Virus record (IMG/VR): IMGVR_UViG_3300030117_002275 | Coordinates: 1-34,176 of that record | Direction: 5' to 3' (one strand) | Source of the DNA: a virus | Length of the DNA: 34,176 nucleotides | In this document: positions 14,864 through 22,580 of the stretch, one piece after another | Layout of the letters: each line of letters starts with the position of its first letter | Numbering within the stretch: the stretch's first letter is position 1 | Notes under the pieces: model-generated | The model's database searches: none | What the model saw: the letters and a program-made list of their open reading frames with translations, nothing else | Told to the model about the DNA's origin: nothing | Position numbers and translations under genes: made by a program

Positions 14864-15307
14864 ATGTCATACAAAGGTCGATACACACCAGCGAACCCTA
14901 AAAAATATAAAGGTAATTCGCGCAACATAGTCTACCGCTCTCTATGGGAACGGAAGTTCATGGTGTATTGTGACACCAGTAAAAACATTCTAGAGTGGGG
15001 TAGTGAAGAGATCATTATACCCTATTTATCCCCTTGGGATGGTCGCATCCACAGATATTTTCCAGATTTTTACATCAAAGTCAAACAGCATGACGGTGGT
15101 GTAAAGAAAATGATTATAGAGGTAAAACCCAAAATACAGTGCAAACCACCTAAACAACCCAAGCGAAAGACCCAGAAGTATCTGAATGAGGTAAAAACAT
15201 GGGGTATCAATTCTGCGAAGTGGAAATATGCGAATGAATGGTGTATAGATAGAGGTCTAGAGTTTAAAATTTTAACTGAAGACGAATTGGGTATCTCTTA
15301 TAAATAA
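14864..15307 (+). CDS. 4: Head completion protein gp4
   Basis: It begins MSYKGRYTPANPKKYKGN and continues NIVYRSLWERKFMVYCDTSK, EWGSEEIIIPYLSPWDGRIH and RYFPDFYIK, closely following T4 gp4 (RSLWEFK, SWGSEE, IHRYFVDFY). The Ex..PDFY..EVKPK pattern resembles a PD-(D/E)XK/TnsA-like nuclease core, seen in gp4. In T4 gp4 finishes the DNA-filled head before tail joining. There is no Shine-Dalgarno. The stop codon lies inside the late promoter of the next gene. Confidence 0.95.
   Translation: MSYKGRYTPANPKKYKGNSRNIVYRSLWERKFMVYCDTSKNILEWGSEEIIIPYLSPWDGRIHRYFPDFYIKVKQHDGGVKKMIIEVKPKIQCKPPKQPKRKTQKYLNEVKTWGINSAKWKYANEWCIDRGLEFKILTEDELGISYK
15299..15306 (+). promoter_or_regulatory. Late promoter TATAAATA overlapping gp4 stop
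   Basis: Perfect box whose last bases are part of the gp4 TAA. The predicted start site is 15312, exactly the A of the next ATG, and there is no Shine-Dalgarno. Confidence 0.85.
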
Positions 15308-15311
15308 TATC

Positions 15312-15869
15312 ATGGCAGAGAGTAAATATATTCAGTCCGTAAAACAAGCAGCGATGGACCGCCCACGTTCTACTGATTGGTATAAAAATAAAATAAAAGA
15401 GTTTGGTACACCCAGTGCGTTAGACTTAATTCGTGACGGTAAACAGGCAACACGTCCGTTTTTTGGTAGGTTAAACATGTTTATATATGACCCCAAGTTT
15501 AAGAAAACACTACCATACTATGACACGTTTCCTTTAGTCCTGCCCATTGAAAATTATCCAGATGGATTTTTGGGTGTGAATCTTCACTACCTACCAATCC
15601 CCTTGCGAATTAGATTACTTGATAGACTTGTAGACTTTTCAAACAACACAAAATTTGATGAGTCAACAACACTGGACGTTGATTACTCTGGTCTTAAAAG
15701 TATAAGATTGGTTAAACCAACCATTCACAAATATCTCGCTGGTCAGGTCAAGTCACGATTCCGTAGAATTAATGCAGACGAATTTACTATCGCAACACTG
15801 CTCCCCGTACAACGGTTTAAGAAGGCAGGAGTAAGTGAAGTATGGAAAGACTCTAGGAGTATGATCTGA
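15312..15869 (+). CDS. Virion structural protein, possibly gp2-like DNA end protector, 185 aa
   Basis: Key block: RPFFGRLNMFIYDPKFKKTL then PYYDTFPLVLPIENYPDGFL, GVNLHYLPIPLRIRLLDRL and a basic LAGQVKSRFRRINADEF. I recall this as a conserved marine T4-like virion protein sometimes labelled DNA end protector gp2. In T4 gene 2 lies beside gene 4, as here, which fits. The gp2 name is tentative; gp53 is excluded because a clear gp53 is at 13146. It is read from a late promoter with no leader and overlaps the next gene by TGATG. Confidence 0.55.
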   Translation: MAESKYIQSVKQAAMDRPRSTDWYKNKIKEFGTPSALDLIRDGKQATRPFFGRLNMFIYDPKFKKTLPYYDTFPLVLPIENYPDGFLGVNLHYLPIPLRIRLLDRLVDFSNNTKFDESTTLDVDYSGLKSIRLVKPTIHKYLAGQVKSRFRRINADEFTIATLLPVQRFKKAGVSEVWKDSRSMI

Positions 15870-16585
15870 TGGCAGTAGGACAAAACTTTTTTGAGGGGAC
15901 CGCGATTGGTGTTCTCAATGATGTTATATCTGCATTTCATTCAAACGAGGGATATGCATCACCAAACCGATATGAGGTGAATTTATTTGGTCCCTCTGGT
16001 AGACAGGTTGGTGGTGGGTCATCTTTGCAGAACGCATCTGCTGGCACAGAGTCACTTTTGAGTGCAAGAGATATTTCACTACGTTGCGAGACCGTGACCC
16101 TGCCGGGCGTTAATCTGGCAACTGCACAAGACACTAACATCTATGGTCCTACCAGAGACGTAGTTGAGGGTGTAACCTATGCAGAAGAGGTCGCTATGAC
16201 ATTCCAAGCAAGTAATGATTTGCAAGAGAGGGTATTCTTTGAGCGGTGGCAAAAGAGTGCGTATAATCCACAGACGTGGAACGTAGGATATTATAAAGAT
16301 TATGTTGGGTCAGTAGAAATTTACCTTTTGGACCAACAGAACCAGAGAAGATACGGATTGAAGTTGTGGGATGCATTTCCTAAAAGTATCAATGGGATTG
16401 ATTTAAACTACGGGGCCGCTAATGAAAACATAAAGATTGGGGTCAACATGTCATTTCGATATTGGACACCACTTGACATAAATGAAACCTCACCAAACAT
16501 ATTCAACAAAATTATCGACACGGTTGCAACTGGCGTTGAAAGACAGATACTAAGTAATGTACCGAAAGTGCTTAGGAGACTATAA
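15869..16585 (+). CDS. Tail-tube-fold protein (gp54 initiator / gp19-like), 238 aa
   Basis: The segment RCETVTLPGVNLATAQDTNI, EVAMTFQASNDLQERVFFER and WDAFPKSINGIDLNYGAANE matches the gp19/gp54 tube fold (T4 gp19: CKATALPAG, GLWPTNVGELQLDW). It is longer than gp19 (163 aa) and shorter than gp54 (320 aa). Position beside gp26-gp51-gp29 favours the baseplate tube initiator gp54; a true tube gp19 normally follows the sheath gene, absent here. Good Shine-Dalgarno AGGAG. Confidence 0.7.
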   Translation: MAVGQNFFEGTAIGVLNDVISAFHSNEGYASPNRYEVNLFGPSGRQVGGGSSLQNASAGTESLLSARDISLRCETVTLPGVNLATAQDTNIYGPTRDVVEGVTYAEEVAMTFQASNDLQERVFFERWQKSAYNPQTWNVGYYKDYVGSVEIYLLDQQNQRRYGLKLWDAFPKSINGIDLNYGAANENIKIGVNMSFRYWTPLDINETSPNIFNKIIDTVATGVERQILSNVPKVLRRL

Positions 16586-16598
16586 AGGATGAAACATT

Positions 16599-17303
16599 AT
16601 GGCATTACCAAAACTACAGACACCAGAGTATGAACTGGTTTTACCCTCAACACAGGAGACAATTAAATATAGACCATTTTTAGTAAAAGAAGAAAAGATA
16701 CTACTACTCGCAATGGAGAGTGAGGACAACAAGCAAATAAACGAATCAATAGGTAAAATTATTAAGGAGTGTACGTTTGGTGAACTTAACGCGAAGACAC
16801 TACCTGTATTTGATTTGGAGTATGCGTTCTTACAAATTCGGTCCAAGTCAGTAGGAGAGACAGTGGATGTTACTGTTACGTGCCCAGATGATGAAAAGAC
16901 AAAAGTTGATGTTAAAGTAGATTTGACTGAAGTTGGTGTGCAGATGAGTGTTGGTCACAGTAACATTATTGAACTGACGGATGATATTAAAATGATTATG
17001 TCGTATCCTACTCTGTATAGTTCGACTGCGAATGAGGGTGATTCGGATACAGAGATGGTCTTTAAGTTGATGCAAGGTTGCATCTCTGAGATACATTTTG
17101 GTGAGGACATATATCGTGATGTGGATATTACAAAGAAGGAGTTGGATGAGTTTTTTGATAGTTTGACATCTGAAATGTTGGCGAAAGTTCAAGAGTTTTT
17201 TGAGACTATGCCAAAACTTAGACATATCATTGATGTCAAGAATCCAAAGACTAAGAAAAAGAATGAAGTGATGTTGGAGGGACTAGGTGATTTTTTTTCT
17301 TAA
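16599..17303 (+). CDS. 26: Baseplate hub assembly protein gp26, probable upstream half of a frameshift pair
   Basis: The N-terminus MALPKLQTPEYELVLPSTQE, FLVKEEKILLLAMESEDNKQ and CTFGELNAKTLPVFDLEYAF belong to the T4 gp26 base-plate hub family (234 aa versus 208). It acts as a chaperone in hub/tape-measure assembly. Shine-Dalgarno AAAGGATG. The last codons GAT TTT TTT TCT TAA contain T TTT TTT; a -1 slip there continues in frame into gp51 without a stop. GGAGGG lies nine bases before the slip site. Confidence 0.88.
   Translation: MALPKLQTPEYELVLPSTQETIKYRPFLVKEEKILLLAMESEDNKQINESIGKIIKECTFGELNAKTLPVFDLEYAFLQIRSKSVGETVDVTVTCPDDEKTKVDVKVDLTEVGVQMSVGHSNIIELTDDIKMIMSYPTLYSSTANEGDSDTEMVFKLMQGCISEIHFGEDIYRDVDITKKELDEFFDSLTSEMLAKVQEFFETMPKLRHIIDVKNPKTKKKNEVMLEGLGDFFS
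17291..17297 (+). promoter_or_regulatory. Probable -1 frameshift site T TTT TTT
   Basis: The heptamer is in the X XXY YYZ register of gp26. GGAGGG at 17276-17281 could act as an upstream Shine-Dalgarno-like stimulator, as in dnaX. After a slip the ribosome reads TTC TTA ACC ATG into gp51. A weak CTCATA/TATGAG hairpin lies at 17310-17338. Confidence 0.65.
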
Positions 17304-17305
17304 CC

Positions 17306-17500
17306 ATGGCTCATATCTCAGTGAAGATGTACTATGAGTTGAACTGGAACATGATGTTTCACCATCACTTTAGTCTGACAGAGATAGAAAACATGATGCC
17401 GTGGGAGAGAGAAATTTATACTGGTTTGACTATGAAATACCTTGAGGAAGAACACGAAAGAATTCAAAAGGAACAGAGGAGTTTAAACACCAATGGCTGA
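17306..17500 (+). CDS. 51: Baseplate hub assembly protein gp51-like, 64 aa
   Basis: It contains MYYELNWNMMFHHHFSLTEI and ENMMPWEREIYTGLTMKYLE, the short marine-phage version of gp51 (T4 gp51 is 249 aa). It lies in the -1 frame of gp26, two bases after the gp26 stop. There is no Shine-Dalgarno within 15 bases of its ATG, so expression probably needs the -1 slip or tight coupling. It overlaps the tape-measure start by 8 bases. The gp26-gp51-gp29 order is that of tail assembly chaperones before a tape measure. Confidence 0.8.
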   Translation: MAHISVKMYYELNWNMMFHHHFSLTEIENMMPWEREIYTGLTMKYLEEEHERIQKEQRSLNTNG

Positions 17501-19250
17501 TGAAGCAAAACAATTTGCCCTCGCAGTGAAAGCGTTTTCCAATGCGAACAAAGAAAGTTCTACCCTTGCCGCTGCAACATTCGGCAAGGATGGTACTATT
17601 GGAAAAGGTGTTGATAAATTAGTTACCCGTCTCAATCTTCAGTTTGCCGCAGATGCTGCCGTGAAAACGAAAAACTTTTTGATGGACCGAAAGATGAGAA
17701 GGCAAGAGATGAAGATGCTCCGTGATCGTCTTGGTCTCACTAAACAAGATTTCAAGGTGATGATGACCACGAAAAGGAACAATGATGCGTTTAAAACTAT
17801 GCAAGAATCTCTTTCAACGGCAGCGCAAAACTTACTGGGGTTTGATGCAAACTTCGTGGGGGATATGATGAGTCAACAGTTAAAAGATGCTGATGGCAAA
17901 TTTATTTCTCTCGAAACTGCAATAGAAAATAATATGGAAAAATTAAACAGCACGATGGATGCAAACAATTTCCTACAAGAGAGAAGTCTGAATATAGGTA
18001 AAAGGACTCAGCAGAATAGAGCGAAAGCAGAGGAAGAACAAGCAGAGGCGAATGCAAAGGAAGAGAAGAGAACATCTTTATTTGAGTCTATGGTAGAGGG
18101 CATAGGCACCCTCAACAAGAGTTTCATGGCGGGAATGAAGAAGACAGGTAAGTTTGCATTCGCGGGACTAATCGCTTTAATTGCTGCACCAGTTATTGCT
18201 CTTGCAAATTTCTTCGGACAACTTGCAGTTGAGTTTGCGTACTTAGGTAGACTCGCGAAAGGGGGTCTAAAGAAATTATTTAAACCTTTTGCTGCACTCC
18301 TTAAATTTTTCCCAAGTCTCAACGCATTTTTGATAAGTACAGGTACGTCTATCAAAGCAGCAGCGAAGGTTATGGCACCCCAAAATTTAGGTAAAAACAT
18401 CAAGTCCGTGGTGACCACACTTAAAAATTTCTTCGCACCTGTAACTAGATTCTTCTCAACGATTGCAGCGAATGTCACTGCATTCGTTAAAGCGTCCCAG
18501 ACTGCATCCACCATCTTAAAATTTGCAGCAGGGTTTGGTACAGTTCTTGGTAAACTTTTTCTGCCTCTGACTGTTGTCATGAGTGCGTTTGATTTTATTA
18601 CTGGTTTTATAGATGGTTTTCAGAGTGAAGAGGGTAGTACGGGAGAAAAAATATTTGCTGGTTTTAAAGGTGGATTTCAAAAGTTGTTCAAAAACTTAAT
18701 AGGTCTTCCACTCAAGTTGTTGACAAATGGTGTCGCATTTATCGCTGGACTATTTGGTTTTGATAATGCGAAAAAAGATTTGAATGAGTTTGCAGATAAA
18801 ATACCTAAGTTTATTTCTGACCTTGTTGGGGCACCCTTTGACTTTATTAAGAAGATATTTGATTTTGATTTTGTCGGGTACATCCAAAAGAACTTTCCAA
18901 CAGTTTCAAAAGTACTTGGATTGCAGACAAAGGAACAAGAACGAGCAGAAAAAATTGCTGACTTAGAAAAAAGTGTTGCAAGACGTGGGAGGTCGATAGG
19001 TCGCCTACAGGAACAAGCGGAGACACAGGGTAGGTTTGAATCTGATAGGATGCAACAAAGACAGGTTGAGAGATTTAATCAGGCACAAAAGGCACTTGAT
19101 GCTGAAAGAGCAGAACTCGCTACACTTAGAGCACAACAGGCAGCGGCCGCTGGAGGTGGTTCCACAGCGATTGATAACTCAAGGTCAGAAACTTCTGTGA
19201 GGTCAGAGAATGTTATGATGACTAACACTGCGATTGCCATTCCATACTAG
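17493..19250 (+). CDS. 29: Tape measure / hub protein gp29-like, 585 aa
   Basis: Length is close to T4 gp29 (590 aa). It is mostly helical, with alanine-rich N-terminal coiled-coil regions (residues 1-200), several hydrophobic segments at about 220-460 (KFAFAGLIALIAAPVIALAN, VLGKLFLPLTVVMSAFDF), and a C-terminal coiled coil (ERAEKIADLEKSVARR, ALDAERAELATLRAQQAAA). These are hallmarks of a tail length determinator that also enters the membrane during DNA injection. GAGGAG precedes the ATG. It is the last gene of the plus-strand late operon. Confidence 0.88.
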   Translation: MADEAKQFALAVKAFSNANKESSTLAAATFGKDGTIGKGVDKLVTRLNLQFAADAAVKTKNFLMDRKMRRQEMKMLRDRLGLTKQDFKVMMTTKRNNDAFKTMQESLSTAAQNLLGFDANFVGDMMSQQLKDADGKFISLETAIENNMEKLNSTMDANNFLQERSLNIGKRTQQNRAKAEEEQAEANAKEEKRTSLFESMVEGIGTLNKSFMAGMKKTGKFAFAGLIALIAAPVIALANFFGQLAVEFAYLGRLAKGGLKKLFKPFAALLKFFPSLNAFLISTGTSIKAAAKVMAPQNLGKNIKSVVTTLKNFFAPVTRFFSTIAANVTAFVKASQTASTILKFAAGFGTVLGKLFLPLTVVMSAFDFITGFIDGFQSEEGSTGEKIFAGFKGGFQKLFKNLIGLPLKLLTNGVAFIAGLFGFDNAKKDLNEFADKIPKFISDLVGAPFDFIKKIFDFDFVGYIQKNFPTVSKVLGLQTKEQERAEKIADLEKSVARRGRSIGRLQEQAETQGRFESDRMQQRQVERFNQAQKALDAERAELATLRAQQAAAAGGGSTAIDNSRSETSVRSENVMMTNTAIAIPY

Positions 19251-19256
19251 AATAAA

Positions 19257-19283
19257 AAAGGGGAGAACCGCGTTCTCCCCTTT
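19257..19283. terminator. Strong bidirectional terminator
   Basis: AAAGGGGAGAAC at 19257-19268 pairs perfectly with GTTCTCCCCTTT at 19272-19283 around a 3-base loop, with A/T runs at the ends. It separates the convergent tape-measure and gp32 genes. Confidence 0.93.
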
Positions 19284-19300
19284 CTGTTGCCATAGGTTAG

Positions 19301-20194
19301 TTACTCACTAGCGAGTTTCTCAAAATAAGAAAAGGTATCATCCTCATCATTATCTGTTACTGACACAGTAGGTTCTGGCGCATCAACAGTCTTAGTATCT
19401 ACCGTTACGGTTTCAACTGGTGTGTCAATCACATCCTCTACTGTACCGACTGTCACAGTTCCAGCAAGAACTGCATCCAGACGGGTCTTGAGTTCGTCAT
19501 ACGACTTGAAGTTGGATGGTGCAGTGAAGTCTGCGAGTGAATACTCAGTCTTCCACAACGCCTCAATCTCCTCATCATTATCGAACAGTGCAGATGGGTC
19601 TGCGAACTCTGACTTATCATAGTTCCAGTATCCGTCTACCTTGCGAAGTTTCAACTTGAAGTTCGCACCTTCCCAGAAGTCGAAGGGATTGACAGGGGTT
19701 TCATCTTGGAATGCGGGTTGCATTGCCTCCATGATCTTGTCAAAGATTTTCTTACCATAACGATAGAGGAAAACCTTACCCTCGTTCTGAGGATTTGCAG
19801 GGTCTTCTACAACATAGATGTTGGAGTAGTACTGCAACTTCCGCTTCTGCTTACGTGCAACCTCTTTGTCAGACTCTACACCTGAGTTCCAGAGTTTAGA
19901 GTTGTACTCTGACACAGGGTCATTCTGACCCACAGTGGTGAGAGAGTTTTCAATATACCACTGACCCGTTGGACCTTGAAATGCATGGTTCCATAGTTTT
20001 GCCCAAGGCATGTCCTCACCCTCTGGTGCGGGAAGGAAACGAATGACTGCATATCCGTTACCAGACTTATCCATAACTGGTTTCCAGAGACGTTCATCAA
20101 CGTAAGACTTCTTTGCGAGAGGTTCAGACTCTTTCTGGGCAGCACCCAGCAGCGAGTCAAGACTGTTCTGTTTTTTCAATGTCGCAAGTGACAT
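19301..20194 (-). CDS. 32: Single-stranded DNA-binding protein gp32
   Basis: The 297-aa protein matches T4 gp32: basic LAKKSYVDERLWKP near the N-terminus, GNGYAVIRFLPAPEGEDMPW, YSNIYVVEDPANPQNEGKVF, PFDFWEGANFKLKLRKVDGY, and an acidic tail (NDEDDTFSYFEKLASE) for partner binding. It coats single-stranded DNA and coordinates gp59, UvsX and polymerase. The T4 zinc ligands in the YIETC...CPVC stretch are replaced here by YIENSLTTVGQNDPVSEYN, so the zinc site is lost. Shine-Dalgarno AAGGAG. Its leader carries a 9-base tandem repeat. Confidence 0.97.
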   Translation of the reverse strand: MSLATLKKQNSLDSLLGAAQKESEPLAKKSYVDERLWKPVMDKSGNGYAVIRFLPAPEGEDMPWAKLWNHAFQGPTGQWYIENSLTTVGQNDPVSEYNSKLWNSGVESDKEVARKQKRKLQYYSNIYVVEDPANPQNEGKVFLYRYGKKIFDKIMEAMQPAFQDETPVNPFDFWEGANFKLKLRKVDGYWNYDKSEFADPSALFDNDEEIEALWKTEYSLADFTAPSNFKSYDELKTRLDAVLAGTVTVGTVEDVIDTPVETVTVDTKTVDAPEPTVSVTDNDEDDTFSYFEKLASE

Positions 20195-20212
20195 ATCTTT
20201 CTCCTTATGTTA

Positions 20213-20230
20213 TCGTATGTTTCGTATGTT
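20213..20230 (-). repeat. Tandem 9-base repeat in the gp32 leader
   Basis: The mRNA sense reads AACATACGA twice in tandem, followed by AACATAAGG that merges into the Shine-Dalgarno. The leader is AU-rich and unstructured. T4 gp32 represses its own translation by binding such a leader, so this may be an autoregulatory site. Confidence 0.6.
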
Positions 20231-21071
20231 ACAATATTTTTAATGTATCACAAAAGTCTGTTTTAGTCAAGTATCTTACGTTGTTGTTTTTAACGTTAGT
20301 TACCTCACCTTTACGATGTATAGCGTCCACCCAATAGAATTGTGTTTTACTATATTCCGTAAAAACAGTTTGCATCTGGTTCACCCAATTCGTAGGATTA
20401 AAACCTTTTGCATCACCTGACAGATAATTATCTGTCCCTTTATATATGTTGTTCAACGGTTCATCATATGATGATAGGTCAAACCCCACTATATAAACTT
20501 CATTCGCACCCTCTTGACAAGCAAGGTGTAGTGCGGTATTACCAGCAGACCACCCAACAGGGTAGTCAATACTATTTATTCCATCATCGTCTTTGACGTA
20601 TGTAATCCAAACCCCAACGTCTTTCTCCATCTTATTACGAAGGTCTACCATGTCTAGGTCTGGATTCATCTTCATGGCAACCTCAATCTTCTCCTGTAAT
20701 GTAACAGGGTCTTTACCTGAGATGACACATTGCTCTGTGTGGTTGCCCACCCTCTCTGTTTTGTGAATGAACGACTCTGGTATGTCATATCCCATGAACA
20801 TCATATCTGCGATCTCGGCAGGGACAGGACTCCAGTTTGTAAAATGAAACCTCATCGTGTCACCAGTAGTGAACTGACCCTCTAATAAATCAGAGGTGTA
20901 AATCTCTTGTTGCATGGGGTAGTCCACTGCAACTAAATTATCCACCCACATATCACGATAGATTGCATTGCACCCCCAAGTAACTACGTCCTTATCATGT
21001 CTATCAAAAGTAAGAACGTTATCTGCCCACTTTCTAGACTCCCCGTTACCAAATACGACTGCTTTAGTCAT
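20229..21071 (-). CDS. Phage protein with Rossmann-like GNG..S motif (DUF115/MptE-like), 280 aa
   Basis: It begins MTKAVVFGNGESRKW, then VVTWGCNAIYRDMWVDNLVA, and later GNTALHLACQEGANEVYIVG and FDLSSYDEPLNNIYKGTDNY. The glycine-rich N-terminal loop and the 'GCN..YRD..VD.L.A.D' pattern fit a DUF115/6-hydroxymethylpterin pyrophosphokinase-like or sialyltransferase-like fold seen in marine phages. Activity cannot be fixed from sequence. Its start overlaps the thyX stop by 8 bases. The gp32 promoter lies in its last codons. Confidence 0.65.
   Translation of the reverse strand: MTKAVVFGNGESRKWADNVLTFDRHDKDVVTWGCNAIYRDMWVDNLVAVDYPMQQEIYTSDLLEGQFTTGDTMRFHFTNWSPVPAEIADMMFMGYDIPESFIHKTERVGNHTEQCVISGKDPVTLQEKIEVAMKMNPDLDMVDLRNKMEKDVGVWITYVKDDDGINSIDYPVGWSAGNTALHLACQEGANEVYIVGFDLSSYDEPLNNIYKGTDNYLSGDAKGFNPTNWVNQMQTVFTEYSKTQFYWVDAIHRKGEVTNVKNNNVRYLTKTDFCDTLKIL
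20242..20270 (-). promoter_or_regulatory. Promoter TTGACT-N17-TACATT for gp32
   Basis: The -35 is at 20265-20270 and the -10 at 20242-20247, with a 17-base spacer, inside the 3' end of the 280-aa gene. It allows gp32 to be made independently of the upstream operon. Confidence 0.75.
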
Positions 21072-21732
21072 GCGTTACAAAATCCTGTATCATGGGAAAT
21101 ATGGGTGCGATTTCCCAAGCACATGCCTTGGCAACATCGATGTGTTCTTTTTGTGTCCCATGTCCACTACGAAGTTCAATAAAATGCACCCATGAACGAA
21201 GAGTGCCGTTTACATACAGGCGAGACATGGTAAGTCCCTCTGGTAACACTGCTCTTGCCTGTTCTTTTGCGATACCCTTATCAATCGCCCAGTTGTAAAC
21301 CTCTTTTGATTTTTCTATCACTTCTTGCTGTTTCATATCCCACTCATCTTGGATGCCATGTGGTGTGGTATCAGTTGAGTTTTGTCTGTTCTTTGGGTCT
21401 TGCATTCTTGCACCACGCCGAACAAACTGAAGTTCTTTCACAGGGTTAGCATATCGTTGACTAAACTCTTGAAATGAGAACGAGCGGTGACGTAGTATCT
21501 GTCTTGCAATATCTCGCGTTGTCTCAACCTCAAGACATGCACTAACCATCTCCAGTGGTGACCAGTGTTTATGTTTGATGAGATACTTCAACAACTTTTC
21601 GGCGGTGTCTTTGTTCCTCTGGTTTGATGGATTGGAGATACGAGCACAGTATGCAATTAAATCTTGTGCATCATCTCCACCAACAAATCCCCCAGCGGGT
21701 ATCTGTGAGTATGATATAAGTTTTGCTGTCAT
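21064..21732 (-). CDS. thyX: Flavin-dependent thymidylate synthase ThyX
   Basis: The signature RHRSFSFQEFSQRY at 81-94 matches the ThyX motif RHRxxSxNExSxRY. Flanking SPLEMVSACLEVETTRDIAR and the C-terminal GTLRSWVHFIELRSGHGTQK complete the FAD/dUMP sites. It makes dTMP from dUMP using methylene-tetrahydrofolate and supports phage DNA synthesis. Length 222 aa is normal. The ATG lies only seven bases after the encoded CCA of the tRNA, with no Shine-Dalgarno between, so translation may start on an RNA 5' end made by tRNA processing. Confidence 0.96.
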   Translation of the reverse strand: MTAKLISYSQIPAGGFVGGDDAQDLIAYCARISNPSNQRNKDTAEKLLKYLIKHKHWSPLEMVSACLEVETTRDIARQILRHRSFSFQEFSQRYANPVKELQFVRRGARMQDPKNRQNSTDTTPHGIQDEWDMKQQEVIEKSKEVYNWAIDKGIAKEQARAVLPEGLTMSRLYVNGTLRSWVHFIELRSGHGTQKEHIDVAKACAWEIAPIFPMIQDFVTHD

Positions 21733-21739
21733 CTAAGAA

Positions 21740-21815
21740 TGGTGCCGCCGGAAGGAGTCGAACCCTCGACCTACTGATTACAAATCAGTCGCTCTACCGA
21801 CTGAGCTACAGCGGC
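21740..21815 (-). tRNA. tRNA-Thr (anticodon TGT), CCA encoded
   Basis: The 76-nt cloverleaf is complete: acceptor GCCGCTG with CGGCGGC (one G-U), D arm AGCTCAGTCGGTAGAGC, anticodon arm CTGATTTGTAATCAG with TGT, T arm GAGGGTTCGACTCCTTC region, and discriminator A plus CCA. It is transcribed between the 58-aa gene and thyX. It would read ACA and, by wobble, other threonine codons. Confidence 0.95.
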
Positions 21816-21823
21816 ACATCTCC

Positions 21824-22000
21824 CTACCTACGGTGGTTACGGTTATGTCGGCGGTTGTTGCGCGACATTGCGAGTTCTTTTACTCGCTTTGAGAGTTCGT
21901 CATTACTCTTGACGAGTTCTGCATTATCCCACTGTAACGCTTTTACAGTGTTTTCCAAATCGGCAACTTTTGCCTCAAAGAAACCTTCAACACGTTCCAT
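21824..22000 (-). CDS. Small coiled-coil protein with basic tail, 58 aa
   Basis: It begins MERVEGFFEAKVADLENTVK and ends with the basic tail MSRNNRRHNRNHRR. Heptad-spaced V/L residues through about 1-45 predict a coiled coil; the tail could bind RNA or DNA. GAGGAG lies eight bases before the ATG. It overlaps gp59 by 14 bases and ends nine bases before the tRNA, so it and the tRNA share a transcript. No family recognised. Confidence 0.7.
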   Translation of the reverse strand: MERVEGFFEAKVADLENTVKALQWDNAELVKSNDELSKRVKELAMSRNNRRHNRNHRR

Positions 22001-22580
22001 CTCTGGACTCCTCTATAAGATTTAATAATTTCATTTTATACTTGTTCTTGTCAATTGTCAAGAACCTTTTGTAATCATTCATGAATTTTTTTAAATCAGG
22101 CCATATAACATCGTCTCCCAATAATTTATCCCACCTGTCTACGTATGATACCAACTCATCTAAAATTACCAGTGTCTCAATTGATACACGTCCACCTAAA
22201 AACTCCTTGAGAAGTTTTGGATGGTTGTGCTTCTTCACCTCAAAGAGCGGTTCAAAATCTTTTACGAGTGGTTGCATCTCAACCACGAACATGTCAAAGA
22301 AACTGCTTCGTTTTAGTTTCCAAGACTCATAGTTCTCATCACTGAAGTTAGCAACGTAACCCTTTCTATCCTTAACGAAGTTAGACAGGAAGTAGTTTTT
22401 AATCTCTTCCTCTGACTTATATTTTTTGGATAGTCGAACAAAGAACCCACGGTCTTTACGTTTATAGAATGTGTCTCTGGATATACGAGTCTTACCCTTG
22501 TACTTTACAAAGTCATAGTTTGACTTACCAAAGTGCGCCTTCATTGCACAATACATCAAATATGTGTCAATAGGTTCCAT
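21987..22580 (-). CDS. 59: Helicase loader gp59
   Basis: The sequence aligns with T4 gp59: YLMYCAMKAHFGKSNYDFVK / YLMIKQHMNGKYDVIK, TRISRDTFYKRKDRGFFVRL / MRVSDAAYQKRRDKYFFQKL, and SIETLVILDELVSYVDRWDK / SFETFILLDSFLNIIDKHDE. Length 197 versus 217. It binds forked DNA and gp32 and loads gp41. All-helical and basic, as expected. Its start overlaps the lipoprotein stop by one base, and its last codons hold the promoter at 22033. Confidence 0.92.
   Translation of the reverse strand: MEPIDTYLMYCAMKAHFGKSNYDFVKYKGKTRISRDTFYKRKDRGFFVRLSKKYKSEEEIKNYFLSNFVKDRKGYVANFSDENYESWKLKRSSFFDMFVVEMQPLVKDFEPLFEVKKHNHPKLLKEFLGGRVSIETLVILDELVSYVDRWDKLLGDDVIWPDLKKFMNDYKRFLTIDKNKYKMKLLNLIEESRDGTC
22033..22061 (-). 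promoter_or_regulatory. Early promoter TTGACA-N17-TAAAAT
   Basis: The -35 is at 22056-22061 and the -10 at 22033-22038, inside the 3' end of gp59. It would drive the 58-aa gene, tRNA-Thr and thyX. Confidence 0.65.

Noticed and set aside
18008-18580. 190-aa frame antisense to the tape measure
   Set aside because: A mirror of the alanine-rich helical coding sequence; no ribosome site or motif.
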